In this document: piece after piece, positions 1 to 8,971 of the stretch
How the letters are laid out: every line of letters starts with the position of its first letter
How positions within the stretch are numbered: the first letter of the stretch is position 1
Assembly (NCBI GenBank): GCA_902800795.1
Contig: CADCFQ010000010.1
Coordinates: forward strand, 62,001-126,000
Reading direction: 5' to 3'
Source: an uncultured Ruminococcus sp.
GTDB lineage: Bacteria > Bacillota > Clostridia > Oscillospirales > Ruminococcaceae
Length of the DNA: 64,000 nucleotides
Position numbers and translations under genes: made by a program
The notes under the pieces: generated by a model
What the model was told of the DNA's origin: nothing
The model's database searches: none
What the model saw: only the letters and a program-made list of their open reading frames with translations

Positions 1-403
1 CCTCGTCAGACAGAGCAAGTATCTGGATAGCCAGGATAGCAGCATTCTTAGCGCCGTCCACAGCCACTGTTGCAACAGGTATACCGCTCGGCATCATGAC
101 CGTTGCCAGCAGAGCGTCGAGCCCGTCGAGCTGTGCGCCCTTGCAGGGGATACCGATAACAGGCAGTGTAGTGTGCCCTGCGATAACTCCTGCCAGATGA
201 GCTGCCATTCCCGCAGCACAGATGATGACACCGAAGCCGTTGTCCTTGGCTCCTGCCGCAAATTCAGCCGCCAGAGCAGGCGATCTGTGTGCCGACATAA
301 CATGACACTCAAACTCGACCCCATAAGCCTTCAGCTCCTCGAGAGCCTTTTTGACAACGGGAAAATCGCTGTCCGAGCCCATGATAACAGCAACCTTTTT
401 CAT
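1..403 (-). CDS. purE: N5-carboxyaminoimidazole ribonucleotide mutase, 3' end cut by window
   Basis: PurE converts N5-CAIR to CAIR in de novo purine synthesis in the cytoplasm. The reading frame starts at the ATG at 403 ([16 protein letters not shown]), nine bases after an AGGTGG ribosome binding site, and runs off the left edge after about 134 codons. The GSDSD phosphate-binding motif near the start, the SAHR motif and the later [20 protein letters not shown] segments are typical of class I PurE. The family is about 160 residues, so only the last few dozen residues are missing. Its leader carries a terminator hairpin, so expression is probably controlled by attenuation. The identification is secure. 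Confidence 0.96.
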   Translation of the reverse strand, partial: MKKVAVIMGSDSDFPVVKKALEELKAYGVEFECHVMSAHRSPALAAEFAAGAKDNGFGVIICAAGMAAHLAGVIAGHTTLPVIGIPCKGAQLDGLDALLATVMMPSGIPVATVAVDGAKNAAILAIQILALSDE

Positions 404-426
404 TTTTTCAACCACCTTTCACATAA

Positions 427-455
427 CAAAAAAACTGCAACTATAGCGTTGCAGT
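427..455 (-). terminator. Intrinsic terminator inside the purE leader (attenuator)
   Basis: On the minus strand the arms ACTGCAAC (448-455) and GTTGCAGT (434-441) enclose a six-base loop and are followed by seven T residues. The hairpin lies between the promoter and the purE start, so it can stop transcription before the gene. This is the layout of a transcriptional riboswitch or attenuator. Confidence 0.85.
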
Positions 456-462
456 CAGATTT

Positions 463-627
463 TGTGCGCAATATTTGTGTATGAGTACAGAAAATCAAGA
501 CAGTATCTGTCTCTCTCACAGATCCTGCCAAAGGGAAAGATTATCGAGCAAATACAAGCTGTCAGAGACATAGTCATCGCTCCGTATCACAAAATTCTGT
601 ACGCACACGGCGAGGGTGATCCCTCAT
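463..627 (-). promoter_or_regulatory. Structured purE leader, possible riboswitch of unassigned class
   Basis: About 200 transcribed bases separate the promoter from the attenuator. Seen directly: TTCTGTAC at 595-602 pairs with GTACAGAA at 485-492, and CGCACA at 602-607 can pair with TGTGCG at 463-468. Together these form a long closing helix around a roughly 100-base domain that contains an internal ATCTGT/ACAGAT hairpin. I could not match it to the purine, PRPP/ykkC, ZTP or THF riboswitch consensus from memory. It contains no gene. Confidence 0.55.
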
Positions 628-633
628 ATGAAT

Positions 634-662
634 ATTGTACAATATTTACCGTTAAAATTCAA
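634..662 (-). promoter_or_regulatory. Sigma-A-type promoter for purE
   Basis: On the minus strand TTGAAT (657-662) and TACAAT (634-639) are separated by 17 bases. This places the transcription start near 627, at the 5' edge of the structured leader. Confidence 0.75.
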
Positions 663-726
663 CACCTTTTACTATAAAATTTATATCAATTATAATTGAA
701 TTTATTGTTAAATTTAACAACTGATT

Positions 727-957
727 TCAGTTGCGTGTCCTGTAGGGCGAACCACTCACGCTGCCGCCCCCCAGAAGGGAGTCCATAACGGCTGTCATAT
801 CACTTCTTTTCCTGGCGTTTTCGGCCTGTGAGATAAGGTCTCTGCGCTGCTCATGAGAGAGCCTTGCAAAACAGCTGTAAGCATAAGGGTCCTTTGCCAT
901 AGAAGCGGACAGAGCCGGCGGAAGTTCCAAAGCGGTGCCAAAACTTTGTCTTTTCAA
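727..957 (-). CDS. Small conserved-looking protein of unknown function, TTG start
   Basis: A 76-residue protein starting (M)KRQSFGTALELPPALSAS. I chose the TTG at 957 because a near-perfect GGAGGTGAT ribosome binding site lies seven bases upstream. The longer open frame to 1080 has no such site. The N-terminal third is hydrophobic-neutral. The middle (PYAYSCFARLSHEQRRDLI) is a charged amphipathic helix that loosely recalls the C-terminal helical motif of YdeI/OmpD-associated proteins, and the tail is Gly/Ser rich. There is no signal peptide or membrane segment. It is divergent from rsmA, and no strong sigma-A promoter is visible upstream. Function unknown; the gene itself is likely real because of the ribosome binding site. 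Confidence 0.65.
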   Translation of the reverse strand: MKRQSFGTALELPPALSASMAKDPYAYSCFARLSHEQRRDLISQAENARKRSDMTAVMDSLLGGGSVSGSPYRTRN

Positions 958-1017
958 AACATCACCTCCGCTCATATTATTGCCCGGGAAATGATAATAA
1001 TTCGTTTGTCTTATCGT

Positions 1018-1046
1018 TTGACATATTCTCTGCTGCGTGATATAAT
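1018..1046 (+). promoter_or_regulatory. Sigma-A-type promoter for rsmA
   Basis: TTGACA (1018-1023) and TATAAT (1041-1046) with a 17-base spacer, both perfect consensus, 57 bases before the rsmA start. Confidence 0.88.
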
Positions 1047-1102
1047 GTTTTCGATACAGTAACAGGCGGTCATAAAACACGGCGCAAAAATGGAGAGATG
1101 AT

Positions 1103-1963
1103 ATGGACAGGCTTTCGGATATAGGCGTTATAAAGGATATCCTTTCACGTCACGGCTTTACTTTTTCAAAATCCCTCGGCCAGAATTTTCTGGTCAATCC
1201 TTCTGTGTGTCCGAGGATAGCAGAAATGGGCAACGCAGGAAAAGGCTTCGGCATAATAGAGATAGGCACCGGCATAGGTGTCCTCACAAACGAGCTTGCC
1301 AAGCGTGCCGACAAGGTGTGTGCTATCGAGATCGACAAAAGGCTCATGCCTGTTCTCGAGGAAACACTGGCTGAATATGACAATGTGAAGATAATAAACG
1401 AAGATGTCCTCAAAGTCGATCTGAAAAAGCTTATTGAAGACGAGTTTTCAGGCCTTGAGGTCGCTGTCTGTGCAAATCTTCCGTATTACATCACTTCTCC
1501 GATAATCATGGCTCTGCTGGAGCAGCGCCTTCCGATAAAGTCAGTTACCGTCATGGTCCAGAAGGAAGCGGCACAGCGCCTTTGCGCAAAGCTCGGGACA
1601 AGGGACGTGGGGGCTGTCACGGTGGCTGTGCGCTATTACTGCGAGCCGAAGGTGCTGTTCAATGTTTCAAGGGGCAGCTTTATGCCGGCGCCGAATGTTG
1701 ACAGCTGCGTTATAAGGCTCGACATCAAGGAAACAACTCCAGAGGGAGTTACCGATGAAGCCTTTTTCTTCAAGACCGTAAGGGCGGCTTTTTCCCAGCG
1801 CAGAAAGACCCTGGTCAATTCCGTTTCTTCGGGGCTCGGGGTGGACAAGGCCGTTGTCATCAAAGCCTGCGAGCAGGCAGGGCTGCCGTCCACGATAAGA
1901 CCCGAACAGCTCCTTATGGAGCAGTTCACTGCTTTCTCCGAGGAACTCAGAAAACTGATTTAA
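1103..1963 (+). CDS. rsmA: 16S rRNA (A1518/A1519-N6) dimethyltransferase
   Basis: RsmA (KsgA) dimethylates two adjacent adenines in the 3' hairpin of 16S rRNA late in small-subunit assembly, using S-adenosylmethionine. The 286-residue protein begins with FSKSLGQNFL, the family's N-terminal signature. It has the SAM-binding loop IEIGTGIG near residue 51 and the catalytic motif NLPYYITSP near residue 124, then the small C-terminal helical domain. Length is normal. The start has a GGAGAG ribosome binding site and follows a consensus promoter. It stands as a single-gene unit between the small unknown gene and spoIIE. Confidence 0.97.
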   Translation: MDRLSDIGVIKDILSRHGFTFSKSLGQNFLVNPSVCPRIAEMGNAGKGFGIIEIGTGIGVLTNELAKRADKVCAIEIDKRLMPVLEETLAEYDNVKIINEDVLKVDLKKLIEDEFSGLEVAVCANLPYYITSPIIMALLEQRLPIKSVTVMVQKEAAQRLCAKLGTRDVGAVTVAVRYYCEPKVLFNVSRGSFMPAPNVDSCVIRLDIKETTPEGVTDEAFFFKTVRAAFSQRRKTLVNSVSSGLGVDKAVVIKACEQAGLPSTIRPEQLLMEQFTAFSEELRKLI

Positions 1964-2077
1964 CTGTACGTTTTTCCGTACTCAAATATTTTTGTCCGTT
2001 ATTCATAAACCGACATTTTTTTCACTTCCCGGCTGTTAAAATATTAAGGCAGCTATGACAACGAAAGGATGATCGCA

Positions 2078-4345
2078 ATGAATACGGACAGACAAGCTAT
2101 AAGAATAAAACACGACAAGGCAGTATATTTTCGCAATTGCTGCCTTGTTTTTGCGGCTTCTTTTGCGGCCGCCTTCGGAAGGATGATAGGGTTTCCCTCA
2201 TCGGTCAATGTGGCGCTTGCGTCAGTCAGTGAAAGCTTTGTTCTTTCCGCTTTCGCAGGCAGTGCGCTGTCCTATCTTATCAGCGGCAGCCTGACGGACG
2301 GTATAGTCCAGCTCTGCTCGATACTGGCGATAGCGGCGGTAAGGCTTATCTATCCCAAAGGCGAGCGGCGGGAGCCTTTCTTCGATGCGGCTGTTTCGGC
2401 AAGTGCTATGATGCTTTTCGGCTGCGTCATGTCGATAGCTCTCCCGTCAGATACCTATACAGCCTCGCTCAGAATGATAAACGCTCTGATGTGCGGCTGT
2501 ATTGTTTTTGCGGCAAGTCTGGTAAGGCAGCGTGCTTTGCGTGCCGGAACACTTGATATCTCCGGTCTCAACGGTGTTCTTGTGTCGGCTTTATATATAG
2601 TTTTCATATCCTCTCTTGCCGGTGTGCCGACGCCGTATCTGAACCTCGGCAGGGTAGTAGGCACAGCCTGCCTTCACATCACTGTCAGGCGCTACCGCAA
2701 TATCGGCGGAGCTGTTGCCGGCTCGCTTACTGCCTGCGGCGTTATGCTTGCCGTGCCGTCCCTTGCCCAGAACACGTTCCTGATAGCCTCTTCCGGTCTT
2801 ATCTGCGGAGCCTTTATCAGGTTCGGTTCATTGCTGTCGGCTCTGGTTTTCCTGATAACCTCCCTCGTCAGCCTTGTTGCTATCGGTGTCAATGCCGATA
2901 CCTTCACGATGTTTGCTGATCTTGTGGCAGGAACAGCACTGTTCCTTATCATCCCTCCGACGCTTATAAAGAACCTTCTTCGCCGTGTTGTCGGCATCGA
3001 GGGCGGAGCCAATCTTGCCGGCCAGGCCACATCGGCAAGGCTCTCCGTCGCATCAAAAACGCTGTCATCTATAAGGACCCAGCTTACCCTTGTGACAGAT
3101 GCGCTAGACCGCAGGACAAGGGAAGACAAGCTCTCCGACAGGGTGAAGACCTGCGTCTGCACTGACTGTGAGATGCTGGAGCTCTGCGAGCGCCACAAGG
3201 ATGTAAAAGCGTCGTTTATAAGACTTGACAAGATCGCAAACACCTACAACTCCGTAAGTATGCTGGATGTGACAAACGGTTTTCCCGGCTGTGTCAGGAG
3301 GTCCCTGATGCTTCGGGCCTTTAACGAGATCCATGCTCAGATGCTTGACGAGAGGGCAGACCAGCTAAGGGTAAGAGAGATGAGAAAGCTTATAGCAGGT
3401 CAGCTGTCCGCTATGGAGGGGATACTGTCCGATCTTTCTTTCCGGGTCTCTGATGTCAGGAGCATTGACTCCGGGCTGTCGGCGGCGGTGAGGGAGCATT
3501 TTGAAGCCCTGGGCTATCCTAATGTAAAGGCCTGCGTTTATGTTGACAACTGCTATATGCGCTGTGCTGATGTTTACCTTACGGCGAGATTCAAAGGGGA
3601 ACTCGTCAGGCTGACAGCAGCCCTCTCGGATATCACCGAGTGCGACCTTGCTGTGCCGACAATAACCGAGTTTGACAGTGTTTACCGGATGAATTTCTGC
3701 GAGGAGCCGCAGTATGAGCTGGAGGTAAAAAGCTACTGTGCCTCCTCCGGCGAGGAATATTCGGGGGACACCTTCAGCGAGTTCTCTGACACGCCCTACA
3801 GAAAATATCTTGTCCTCTCCGATGGAATGGGCACCGGCAAAAGAGCAAGGCTCGATTCGATGTTCTCAGTAAGCCTTGTCACAAGGCTCCTCGGAGCAGG
3901 CCTTTCAATGGAGTCGGCTCACGGGCTTATAAACTCTCTACTTCGGGTCAAGGGCTGGGAGGAGTCCTTTGCTACCCTTGATGTAGTCAGGTTCGATTTG
4001 TCTGCCGCCAGCGCCAGGTTTTTAAAGGCAGGCGCTGCAAGGAGCCTTATCTGCCGTGACGGCTCTGTTATGGCTGTGGGCGGTCAGGCTTTTCCTCCGG
4101 GCATAATCGAGAACTGTCCGCCGGATGTGAGCGAGGTCAAGCTATTTGACGGCGATATCGTCATTGTTTTCTCTGACGGGATATCCGAAGCCAAGGCTTC
4201 AAAGACGGCAGCCGGGCTCCTCGCTCAGGGGGCGACACTTGAACAGCTGGTGACAGCCATAGGAAGGCAGTCTCCGGTCAGTGCTCCCGGTGGCAGAAAG
4301 GACGATATAACCGTGGCTGCCGCCAGGCTTTCAAGGCGAAAATAA
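2078..4345 (+). CDS. spoIIE: Stage II sporulation protein E, PP2C-type phosphatase
   Basis: SpoIIE dephosphorylates the anti-anti-sigma factor SpoIIAA in the forespore, releasing sigma F, and also takes part in asymmetric division. The 755-residue product has about ten hydrophobic segments in its first 300 residues, a middle cytosolic region with a CVCTDCEMLELC cysteine cluster, and a C-terminal PP2C/SpoIIE phosphatase domain. Metal-binding motifs are DGMGTGKRA at residue 582 and SDGISEA near residue 700. I chose the ATG at 2078 because AAAGGA lies eight bases before it; the ATG at 2069 overlaps that site. Presence of this gene indicates sporulation ancestry or competence. No clear Spo0A box was found upstream. 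Confidence 0.95.
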   Translation: MNTDRQAIRIKHDKAVYFRNCCLVFAASFAAAFGRMIGFPSSVNVALASVSESFVLSAFAGSALSYLISGSLTDGIVQLCSILAIAAVRLIYPKGERREPFFDAAVSASAMMLFGCVMSIALPSDTYTASLRMINALMCGCIVFAASLVRQRALRAGTLDISGLNGVLVSALYIVFISSLAGVPTPYLNLGRVVGTACLHITVRRYRNIGGAVAGSLTACGVMLAVPSLAQNTFLIASSGLICGAFIRFGSLLSALVFLITSLVSLVAIGVNADTFTMFADLVAGTALFLIIPPTLIKNLLRRVVGIEGGANLAGQATSARLSVASKTLSSIRTQLTLVTDALDRRTREDKLSDRVKTCVCTDCEMLELCERHKDVKASFIRLDKIANTYNSVSMLDVTNGFPGCVRRSLMLRAFNEIHAQMLDERADQLRVREMRKLIAGQLSAMEGILSDLSFRVSDVRSIDSGLSAAVREHFEALGYPNVKACVYVDNCYMRCADVYLTARFKGELVRLTAALSDITECDLAVPTITEFDSVYRMNFCEEPQYELEVKSYCASSGEEYSGDTFSEFSDTPYRKYLVLSDGMGTGKRARLDSMFSVSLVTRLLGAGLSMESAHGLINSLLRVKGWEESFATLDVVRFDLSAASARFLKAGAARSLICRDGSVMAVGGQAFPPGIIENCPPDVSEVKLFDGDIVIVFSDGISEAKASKTAAGLLAQGATLEQLVTAIGRQSPVSAPGGRKDDITVAAARLSRRK

Positions 4346-4373
4346 GAGCATCACACATAAATAACTAAAAACT

Positions 4374-4392
4374 CTTGTACAATATATACAAG
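4374..4392. repeat. Small inverted repeat upstream of the glg cluster
   Basis: CTTGTA (4374-4379) and TACAAG (4387-4392) form a perfect six-base inverted repeat with a seven-base AT-only spacer, about 50 bases upstream of the glgB -35 element. It lacks a T-run, so it is not an obvious terminator for spoIIE. It could be a regulator site. Confidence 0.35.
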
Positions 4393-4439
4393 CTGAGAGG
4401 TTGAAATATGTGCGAATATGAGAATAACGACTAAAACTA

Positions 4440-4468
4440 TTGCAAAATTATCAAAAAAAGTTTACAAT
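4440..4468 (+). promoter_or_regulatory. Sigma-A-type promoter for glgBCDA
   Basis: TTGCAA (4440-4445) and TACAAT (4463-4468) with a 17-base spacer. It precedes a roughly 45-base leader to the glgB ribosome binding site and is the only strong promoter seen before the glycogen genes. Confidence 0.75.
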
Positions 4469-4521
4469 ATATGTGGGTCAGTGTGTACTGATCGCAAATA
4501 AACAAATAAGGAGGCTGACAT

Positions 4522-6525
4522 ATGACAGAGTTCGTACCCAAGGACTATGAACTGCCGCTTTACCTTTTCCATAACGGCACTAATTATGAGACTTATAGAT
4601 TTCTTGGCTGCCATAAGGGGACCATGGACGCAACAGAAGGATATTATTTCAGAGTCTGGGCCGCTCATGCAAGAGGTGTTTCTCTGGTCGGTGATTTCAA
4701 CGGCTGGGATGAAAATGCGAACAAGATGGAGCTGCTTGGCAATTCCGAGATATGGGAATGCTTTGTGCCCGGGCTGAAAACATTTGACACTTATAAGTTC
4801 TGTGTTTACGGCTGCGACGGCAAGACCCATTATAAATGTGACCCTTACGGAACACACATGGAGGTCGCACCCGATACAGGCTCGAAGGTGTTCGACATCG
4901 ACGGCTATAAATGGGGCGACAGCAAGTGGATGAAGGGCAAGGAGAGAAAGGATATCTACAACTCTCCTATGAACATATATGAGGTCCATCTTAATTCCTG
5001 GAAGACCTGTACAGACGGCAAGTATTATTCCTATTCAAGATTTGCTGAGACTATCATCCCTTATCTCAAGGAAATGGGATATACTCATATAGAATTCATG
5101 CCGCTTGCAGAGTTCCCGTTCGACGGCTCCTGGGGTTATCAGGGCATAGGCTACTATGCGCCTTCCTCCAGATTCGGAACTCCTCATGAGTTCATGAAGA
5201 TGATAGATATGTTCCATAAGGAGGATATCGCAGTTATCCTTGACTGGGTGCCTGCACATTTCCCGAGAGACGAGGCCGGACTTTTCGAGTTTGACGGCGG
5301 TCCTTCCTATGAGTATTCGGACAGGAAGAAGGCAGACCACCTTACCTGGGGAACAAGAGTGTTCGACTATGCTAAGGGAGAGGTCAAGTCCTTCCTTATC
5401 TCAAATGCTCTTTACTGGATCGAGAAATATCATATCGACGGACTCAGAGTCGATGCTGTGGCATCTATGCTCTATCTTGACTATGACAGGAGAGACGGCG
5501 AGTGGACCCCGAACAAATACGGCGGAAAGGAGAACCTTGAGGCTGTTGATTTCTTCAGAGCTCTTAATACCGCTGTCTTTGCGAGAAACCCCAACACCCT
5601 TATGATAGCAGAGGAATCCACCGCATGGCCGATGGTCACAAAGCCTGCGTCAGACGGCGGTCTTGGCTTCAACTTCAAGTGGAACATGGGCTGGATGAAC
5701 GATATGCTCAAGTATATGGCGCTCGATCCTATAGACCGTGCTTTCCATCACGATATGCTGACGTTCTCCTTCTTCTATGCTTTCTCGGAGAATTTCATCC
5801 TTCCTATATCCCATGACGAGGTCGTTCACGGAAAGGCTTCGCTGGTAAACAAGATGTACGGCGGAGATGTGAACAACAAGTTTGCACAGTGCAAGCTGTT
5901 CATGGCTTATATGATGGCTCATCCCGGAAAGAAGCTTCTGTTTATGGGAGCTGATTTCGCACAGTTCAGAGAGTGGGATTATGAGAACGGCCTGGAGTGG
6001 TTCCTGGTGGATGAATATGAGAATCACAGGAACTATCTTGCGTTCTCGAAGAAGCTCAATCACTTCTATCTCGAGCATCCTCAGTTCTGGCAGAGAGACT
6101 TCTCCTGGGAAGGCTTCAGCTGGATCTCCAATGATGATTTCAAACAGTCGATAATCATCTTCCGCAGATTTGACGAGAAGGGCAATGAGGTCATCGTTGT
6201 CTGCAATTTCGTTCCTGTGGAGAGAAAGAATTACTGCTTTGGTGTTCCTTACAAGGGAACATATACCGAGGTGTTCAATTCCTCCTCTGCCGACGGCTCG
6301 CCTTATGCGAACAAGCCCGTCAAGTCCGAGGACGTGGGTATGCACGGATTTGAGCAGTCTGTCTGCATCGATATCCCTGCTTTCTCCTGTATGTACTTTA
6401 CAGTGAAGAAAACTCCCGGACCGAAGAAAAAGGCAGAGAGCGGTGCGAAGGCTGCAAAGGCTTCCGGTGCCGCAAAGAAGACAAAGACAGCTAAAAAAGC
6501 TTCAGCCAAGAAGGCTGACAAATAA
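4522..6525 (+). CDS. glgB: 1,4-alpha-glucan branching enzyme with Lys/Ala-rich C-terminal tail
   Basis: GlgB cuts alpha-1,4-glucan chains and transfers them to make alpha-1,6 branches in glycogen. The 667-residue protein has an N-terminal CBM48 domain (about residues 30-125) and a GH13 barrel. The catalytic residues are all visible: Asp311 in GLRVDAVAS, Glu364 in MIAEEST and Asp432 in PISHDEVVHGK. The start has an AGGAGG site. An unusual feature is the last 35 or so residues, a tail built almost only of Lys, Ala, Ser and Thr, like a histone H1 tail and not part of the GH13 fold. It is the first gene of glgB-glgC-glgD-glgA, 22 bases before glgC. Confidence 0.95.
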   Translation: MTEFVPKDYELPLYLFHNGTNYETYRFLGCHKGTMDATEGYYFRVWAAHARGVSLVGDFNGWDENANKMELLGNSEIWECFVPGLKTFDTYKFCVYGCDGKTHYKCDPYGTHMEVAPDTGSKVFDIDGYKWGDSKWMKGKERKDIYNSPMNIYEVHLNSWKTCTDGKYYSYSRFAETIIPYLKEMGYTHIEFMPLAEFPFDGSWGYQGIGYYAPSSRFGTPHEFMKMIDMFHKEDIAVILDWVPAHFPRDEAGLFEFDGGPSYEYSDRKKADHLTWGTRVFDYAKGEVKSFLISNALYWIEKYHIDGLRVDAVASMLYLDYDRRDGEWTPNKYGGKENLEAVDFFRALNTAVFARNPNTLMIAEESTAWPMVTKPASDGGLGFNFKWNMGWMNDMLKYMALDPIDRAFHHDMLTFSFFYAFSENFILPISHDEVVHGKASLVNKMYGGDVNNKFAQCKLFMAYMMAHPGKKLLFMGADFAQFREWDYENGLEWFLVDEYENHRNYLAFSKKLNHFYLEHPQFWQRDFSWEGFSWISNDDFKQSIIIFRRFDEKGNEVIVVCNFVPVERKNYCFGVPYKGTYTEVFNSSSADGSPYANKPVKSEDVGMHGFEQSVCIDIPAFSCMYFTVKKTPGPKKKAESGAKAAKASGAAKKTKTAKKASAKKADK

Positions 6526-6547
6526 TCTAAATGGTGGGTGAAAAACT

Positions 6548-7750
6548 ATGTTCAACAAAAAAGAATGTGTCGCAATGCTTCTTGCAGGCGGACAGGGCAG
6601 CAGACTTTATGCCCTGACCCAGAAGGTCGCAAAGCCTGCGGTACCGTTCGGCGCAAAATACCGCATTATCGATTTTCCTCTTTCAAACTGTATCAATTCG
6701 GGCATAGATACGGTAGGCGTTCTTACTCAGTATCAGCCTCTTGTGCTCAATGAGTATATCGGAAACGGACAGCCCTGGGACCTTGACCGTATCCACGGCG
6801 GTGTCCATGTGCTCCCTCCTTATCAGACCGCTTCCGGCGCTGACTGGTATTCCGGAACCGCTAACGCTATCTATCAGAATATCAGCTTCATCGACAGGTA
6901 CGATCCCGAGTATGTAGTCGTTCTTTCAGGTGACCACATCTATAAGATGGACTACAACAAGATGCTTGACTTCCATAAGGCTAAGCAGGCAGCTGCTACT
7001 ATCGCAGTTCTTGATGTTCCCAAGGAAGAGGCATCCCGTTTCGGTATCATGATCACCGACGATCAGGACAATATCATAGACTTTGAAGAGAAGCCTAAGA
7101 ACCCAAGGTCCACACTGGCTTCCATGGGTATCTACATATTCACATGGAGCAAGCTCAGAGCTTATCTCATCGCTAACGAAGAGGACAAGGAAGCTTCCAA
7201 GGACTTCGGAAAGAATATCATACCTGATATGAGAGAGGCCGGCGAGAAGCTGGTAGCTTACAGGTTCGACGGCTACTGGAAGGATGTAGGTACCATCGAT
7301 TCTCTCTGGGAAGCAAATATGGACCTTATCAATCCTAATATCCCGATAGATCTCTATGATCCTTCATGGAAGATCTATTCGAGAAACCCTGTTCTTCCTC
7401 CTCAGAGCATAGGCCCCAACGCTCAGATACAGAACTCTATGGTAACTGAGGGCTGCGTTATAAACGGCTCGGTAGAGTTCTCCATGATCTCTGACGGCGT
7501 TGTCGTTGAAGAGGGCGCTGTTATCTACGATTCGATACTTATGCCCGGCGCCGTTATCAGGAAGGGCGCCAAGGTCGAGTATGCTATCGTCGGCGAGAAC
7601 ACTGTTATCGGTGAGAACGCTCAGATAGGCGCAAGACCCGAGACTATCGAGGACAAGGAACAGTGGGGCGTGGCTGTTGTAGGAAACAACCTCACAGTAT
7701 CCGACGGCGCAAGTGTAGCTCCGAAGGCTATCATCTACGAGAATGTTTAA
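6548..7750 (+). CDS. glgC: Glucose-1-phosphate adenylyltransferase, catalytic subunit
   Basis: GlgC makes ADP-glucose from glucose-1-phosphate and ATP, the committed step of bacterial glycogen synthesis. The 400-residue protein has the nucleotidyltransferase signature [11 protein letters not shown] at residue 10, the [11 protein letters not shown] segment, the GTANAIYQN and [10 protein letters not shown] motifs, the FEEKP substrate loop, and a C-terminal left-handed beta-helix with hexapeptide-like repeats from about residue 290. All catalytic motifs are intact, in contrast to the following glgD. Its final codons run into the glgD ribosome binding site. Confidence 0.96.
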   Translation: MFNKKECVAMLLAGGQGSRLYALTQKVAKPAVPFGAKYRIIDFPLSNCINSGIDTVGVLTQYQPLVLNEYIGNGQPWDLDRIHGGVHVLPPYQTASGADWYSGTANAIYQNISFIDRYDPEYVVVLSGDHIYKMDYNKMLDFHKAKQAAATIAVLDVPKEEASRFGIMITDDQDNIIDFEEKPKNPRSTLASMGIYIFTWSKLRAYLIANEEDKEASKDFGKNIIPDMREAGEKLVAYRFDGYWKDVGTIDSLWEANMDLINPNIPIDLYDPSWKIYSRNPVLPPQSIGPNAQIQNSMVTEGCVINGSVEFSMISDGVVVEEGAVIYDSILMPGAVIRKGAKVEYAIVGENTVIGENAQIGARPETIEDKEQWGVAVVGNNLTVSDGASVAPKAIIYENV

Positions 7751-7769
7751 GAAAGGGGACCGAGTAATC

Positions 7770-8897
7770 ATGGATGTAAATATGGGAAATGTACTGGGTC
7801 TTGTTTTCGCAAATATGCATGACACGACCCTCGGGGATATAACTAAAAACAGAACTATGGGTTCTGTTCTGTTCGGCGGAAGATACCGCCTTATAGACTT
7901 TCCGCTCTCCAATATGGTAAACAGCGGTATAAGCGAGATAGGCGTTATCACAAAGTCAAACTATCAGTCGCTGCTCGATCACCTGGGCTCCGCAAGAGAG
8001 TGGGATCTGGCAAGAAAGAAGGGCGGTCTGTTCATCCTTCCTCCCTTCGGAAATGTTGAGAGCACACTTTACAGAGGCAGGATCGAGGCTCTTTACGGCG
8101 CTATGAGTTTTATCAAGCATTCAAGAGCTAAGTATGTTATCCTTTCTGACTGCGATGTTGTTACGAATATCGACTATAAGCCTATACTTTCACAGCATAT
8201 CGAGTCGGGCGCAGATATCACAGCTGTTGTGAACACAGGTGTCTACAGCTCCGAGGAGACCAAGACAGCTACTGTTCTTAATACCGATGCTGACGGAAGA
8301 GTTTCTTCTGTTCTTATCAGCCCGGATATCAGCGGCACCTGCAAGATGAGCCTTAATATGTTTGTGATGAATATGGATTTCCTGACCGAGACTATCAAGG
8401 ACTCAATGGCAAGAGGTCTCGTAAGCTTTGAGAGAAATATCCTTCAGGAGAGATGCAAGGATATCAAGATCATGACCTATGAGTATGACAACTACTTCTC
8501 CAAGCTCAACAGCCCGTCAAGCTATTTTGCTGCTAATATGAAGCTGCTCGATCCCGAGAACGCACAGAAGCTGTTCGTTCCCAAGAGATCGATATATACA
8601 AAGGTCAGCGATAACGCTCCCGCAAAGTATGACCTTGACTGCACAGTCAAGAATTCTCTTGTGGCTGACGGCTGCATCATCGAGGGCGAGGTAGAGAACT
8701 GCGTGCTGTTCAGAGGCGTAAAGGTCGGCAAGGGCGCAAAGGTCAAGAACTGCATCCTGATGCAGGACACCGTTGTAGGCGACAACACCGAGCTCAACTA
8801 TCTTATCACCGATAAGAACGTTAACATCTGTCAGAACCATATACTCACAAGCTCTCCCGAATATCCTATGTATGTAGGCAAGGGCGCTACGGTATAA
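7770..8897 (+). CDS. glgD: Glucose-1-phosphate adenylyltransferase, non-catalytic GlgD subunit
   Basis: GlgD is a paralogue of GlgC that pairs with it in Firmicutes and changes its activity and regulation. The 375-residue protein keeps the fold (GGRYRLIDFPLSN, ILSDCDVVTNID, C-terminal beta-helix), but the N-terminal GGxGxRL nucleotide loop of GlgC is replaced by LGLVFANMHDT. This is the usual mark of the non-catalytic subunit. I chose the ATG at 7770, ten bases after AAAGGGG, over an in-frame ATG at 7743 that overlaps the glgC end. It is co-transcribed with glgC. Confidence 0.93.
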   Translation: MDVNMGNVLGLVFANMHDTTLGDITKNRTMGSVLFGGRYRLIDFPLSNMVNSGISEIGVITKSNYQSLLDHLGSAREWDLARKKGGLFILPPFGNVESTLYRGRIEALYGAMSFIKHSRAKYVILSDCDVVTNIDYKPILSQHIESGADITAVVNTGVYSSEETKTATVLNTDADGRVSSVLISPDISGTCKMSLNMFVMNMDFLTETIKDSMARGLVSFERNILQERCKDIKIMTYEYDNYFSKLNSPSSYFAANMKLLDPENAQKLFVPKRSIYTKVSDNAPAKYDLDCTVKNSLVADGCIIEGEVENCVLFRGVKVGKGAKVKNCILMQDTVVGDNTELNYLITDKNVNICQNHILTSSPEYPMYVGKGATV

Positions 8898-8911
8898 CGA
8901 ACTGAAAAGAT

Positions 8912-8943
8912 ATCCTCTATCGGTCGTTAGGCCGGTAGGGGAT
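8912..8943 (+). promoter_or_regulatory. Intercistronic hairpin between glgD and glgA
   Basis: Twelve-base arms at 8912-8923 and 8932-8943 pair throughout (with some G-U) around an eight-base loop and are followed by a short U-rich stretch (TTATTTCT). It could be a weak terminator or an RNA-stability element that lowers glgA expression relative to glgBCD. The glgA ribosome binding site follows 12 bases later. Confidence 0.5.
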
Positions 8944-8971
8944 TATTTCTAAAAAAGGGGGTCAGTGATCT

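Noticed and set aside
1964..2068. Possible Spo0A boxes before spoIIE (TGTCCGT, TGTCGGT)
   Set aside because: Each matches only about five of seven consensus bases and spacing to a -10 is unclear; not supported.
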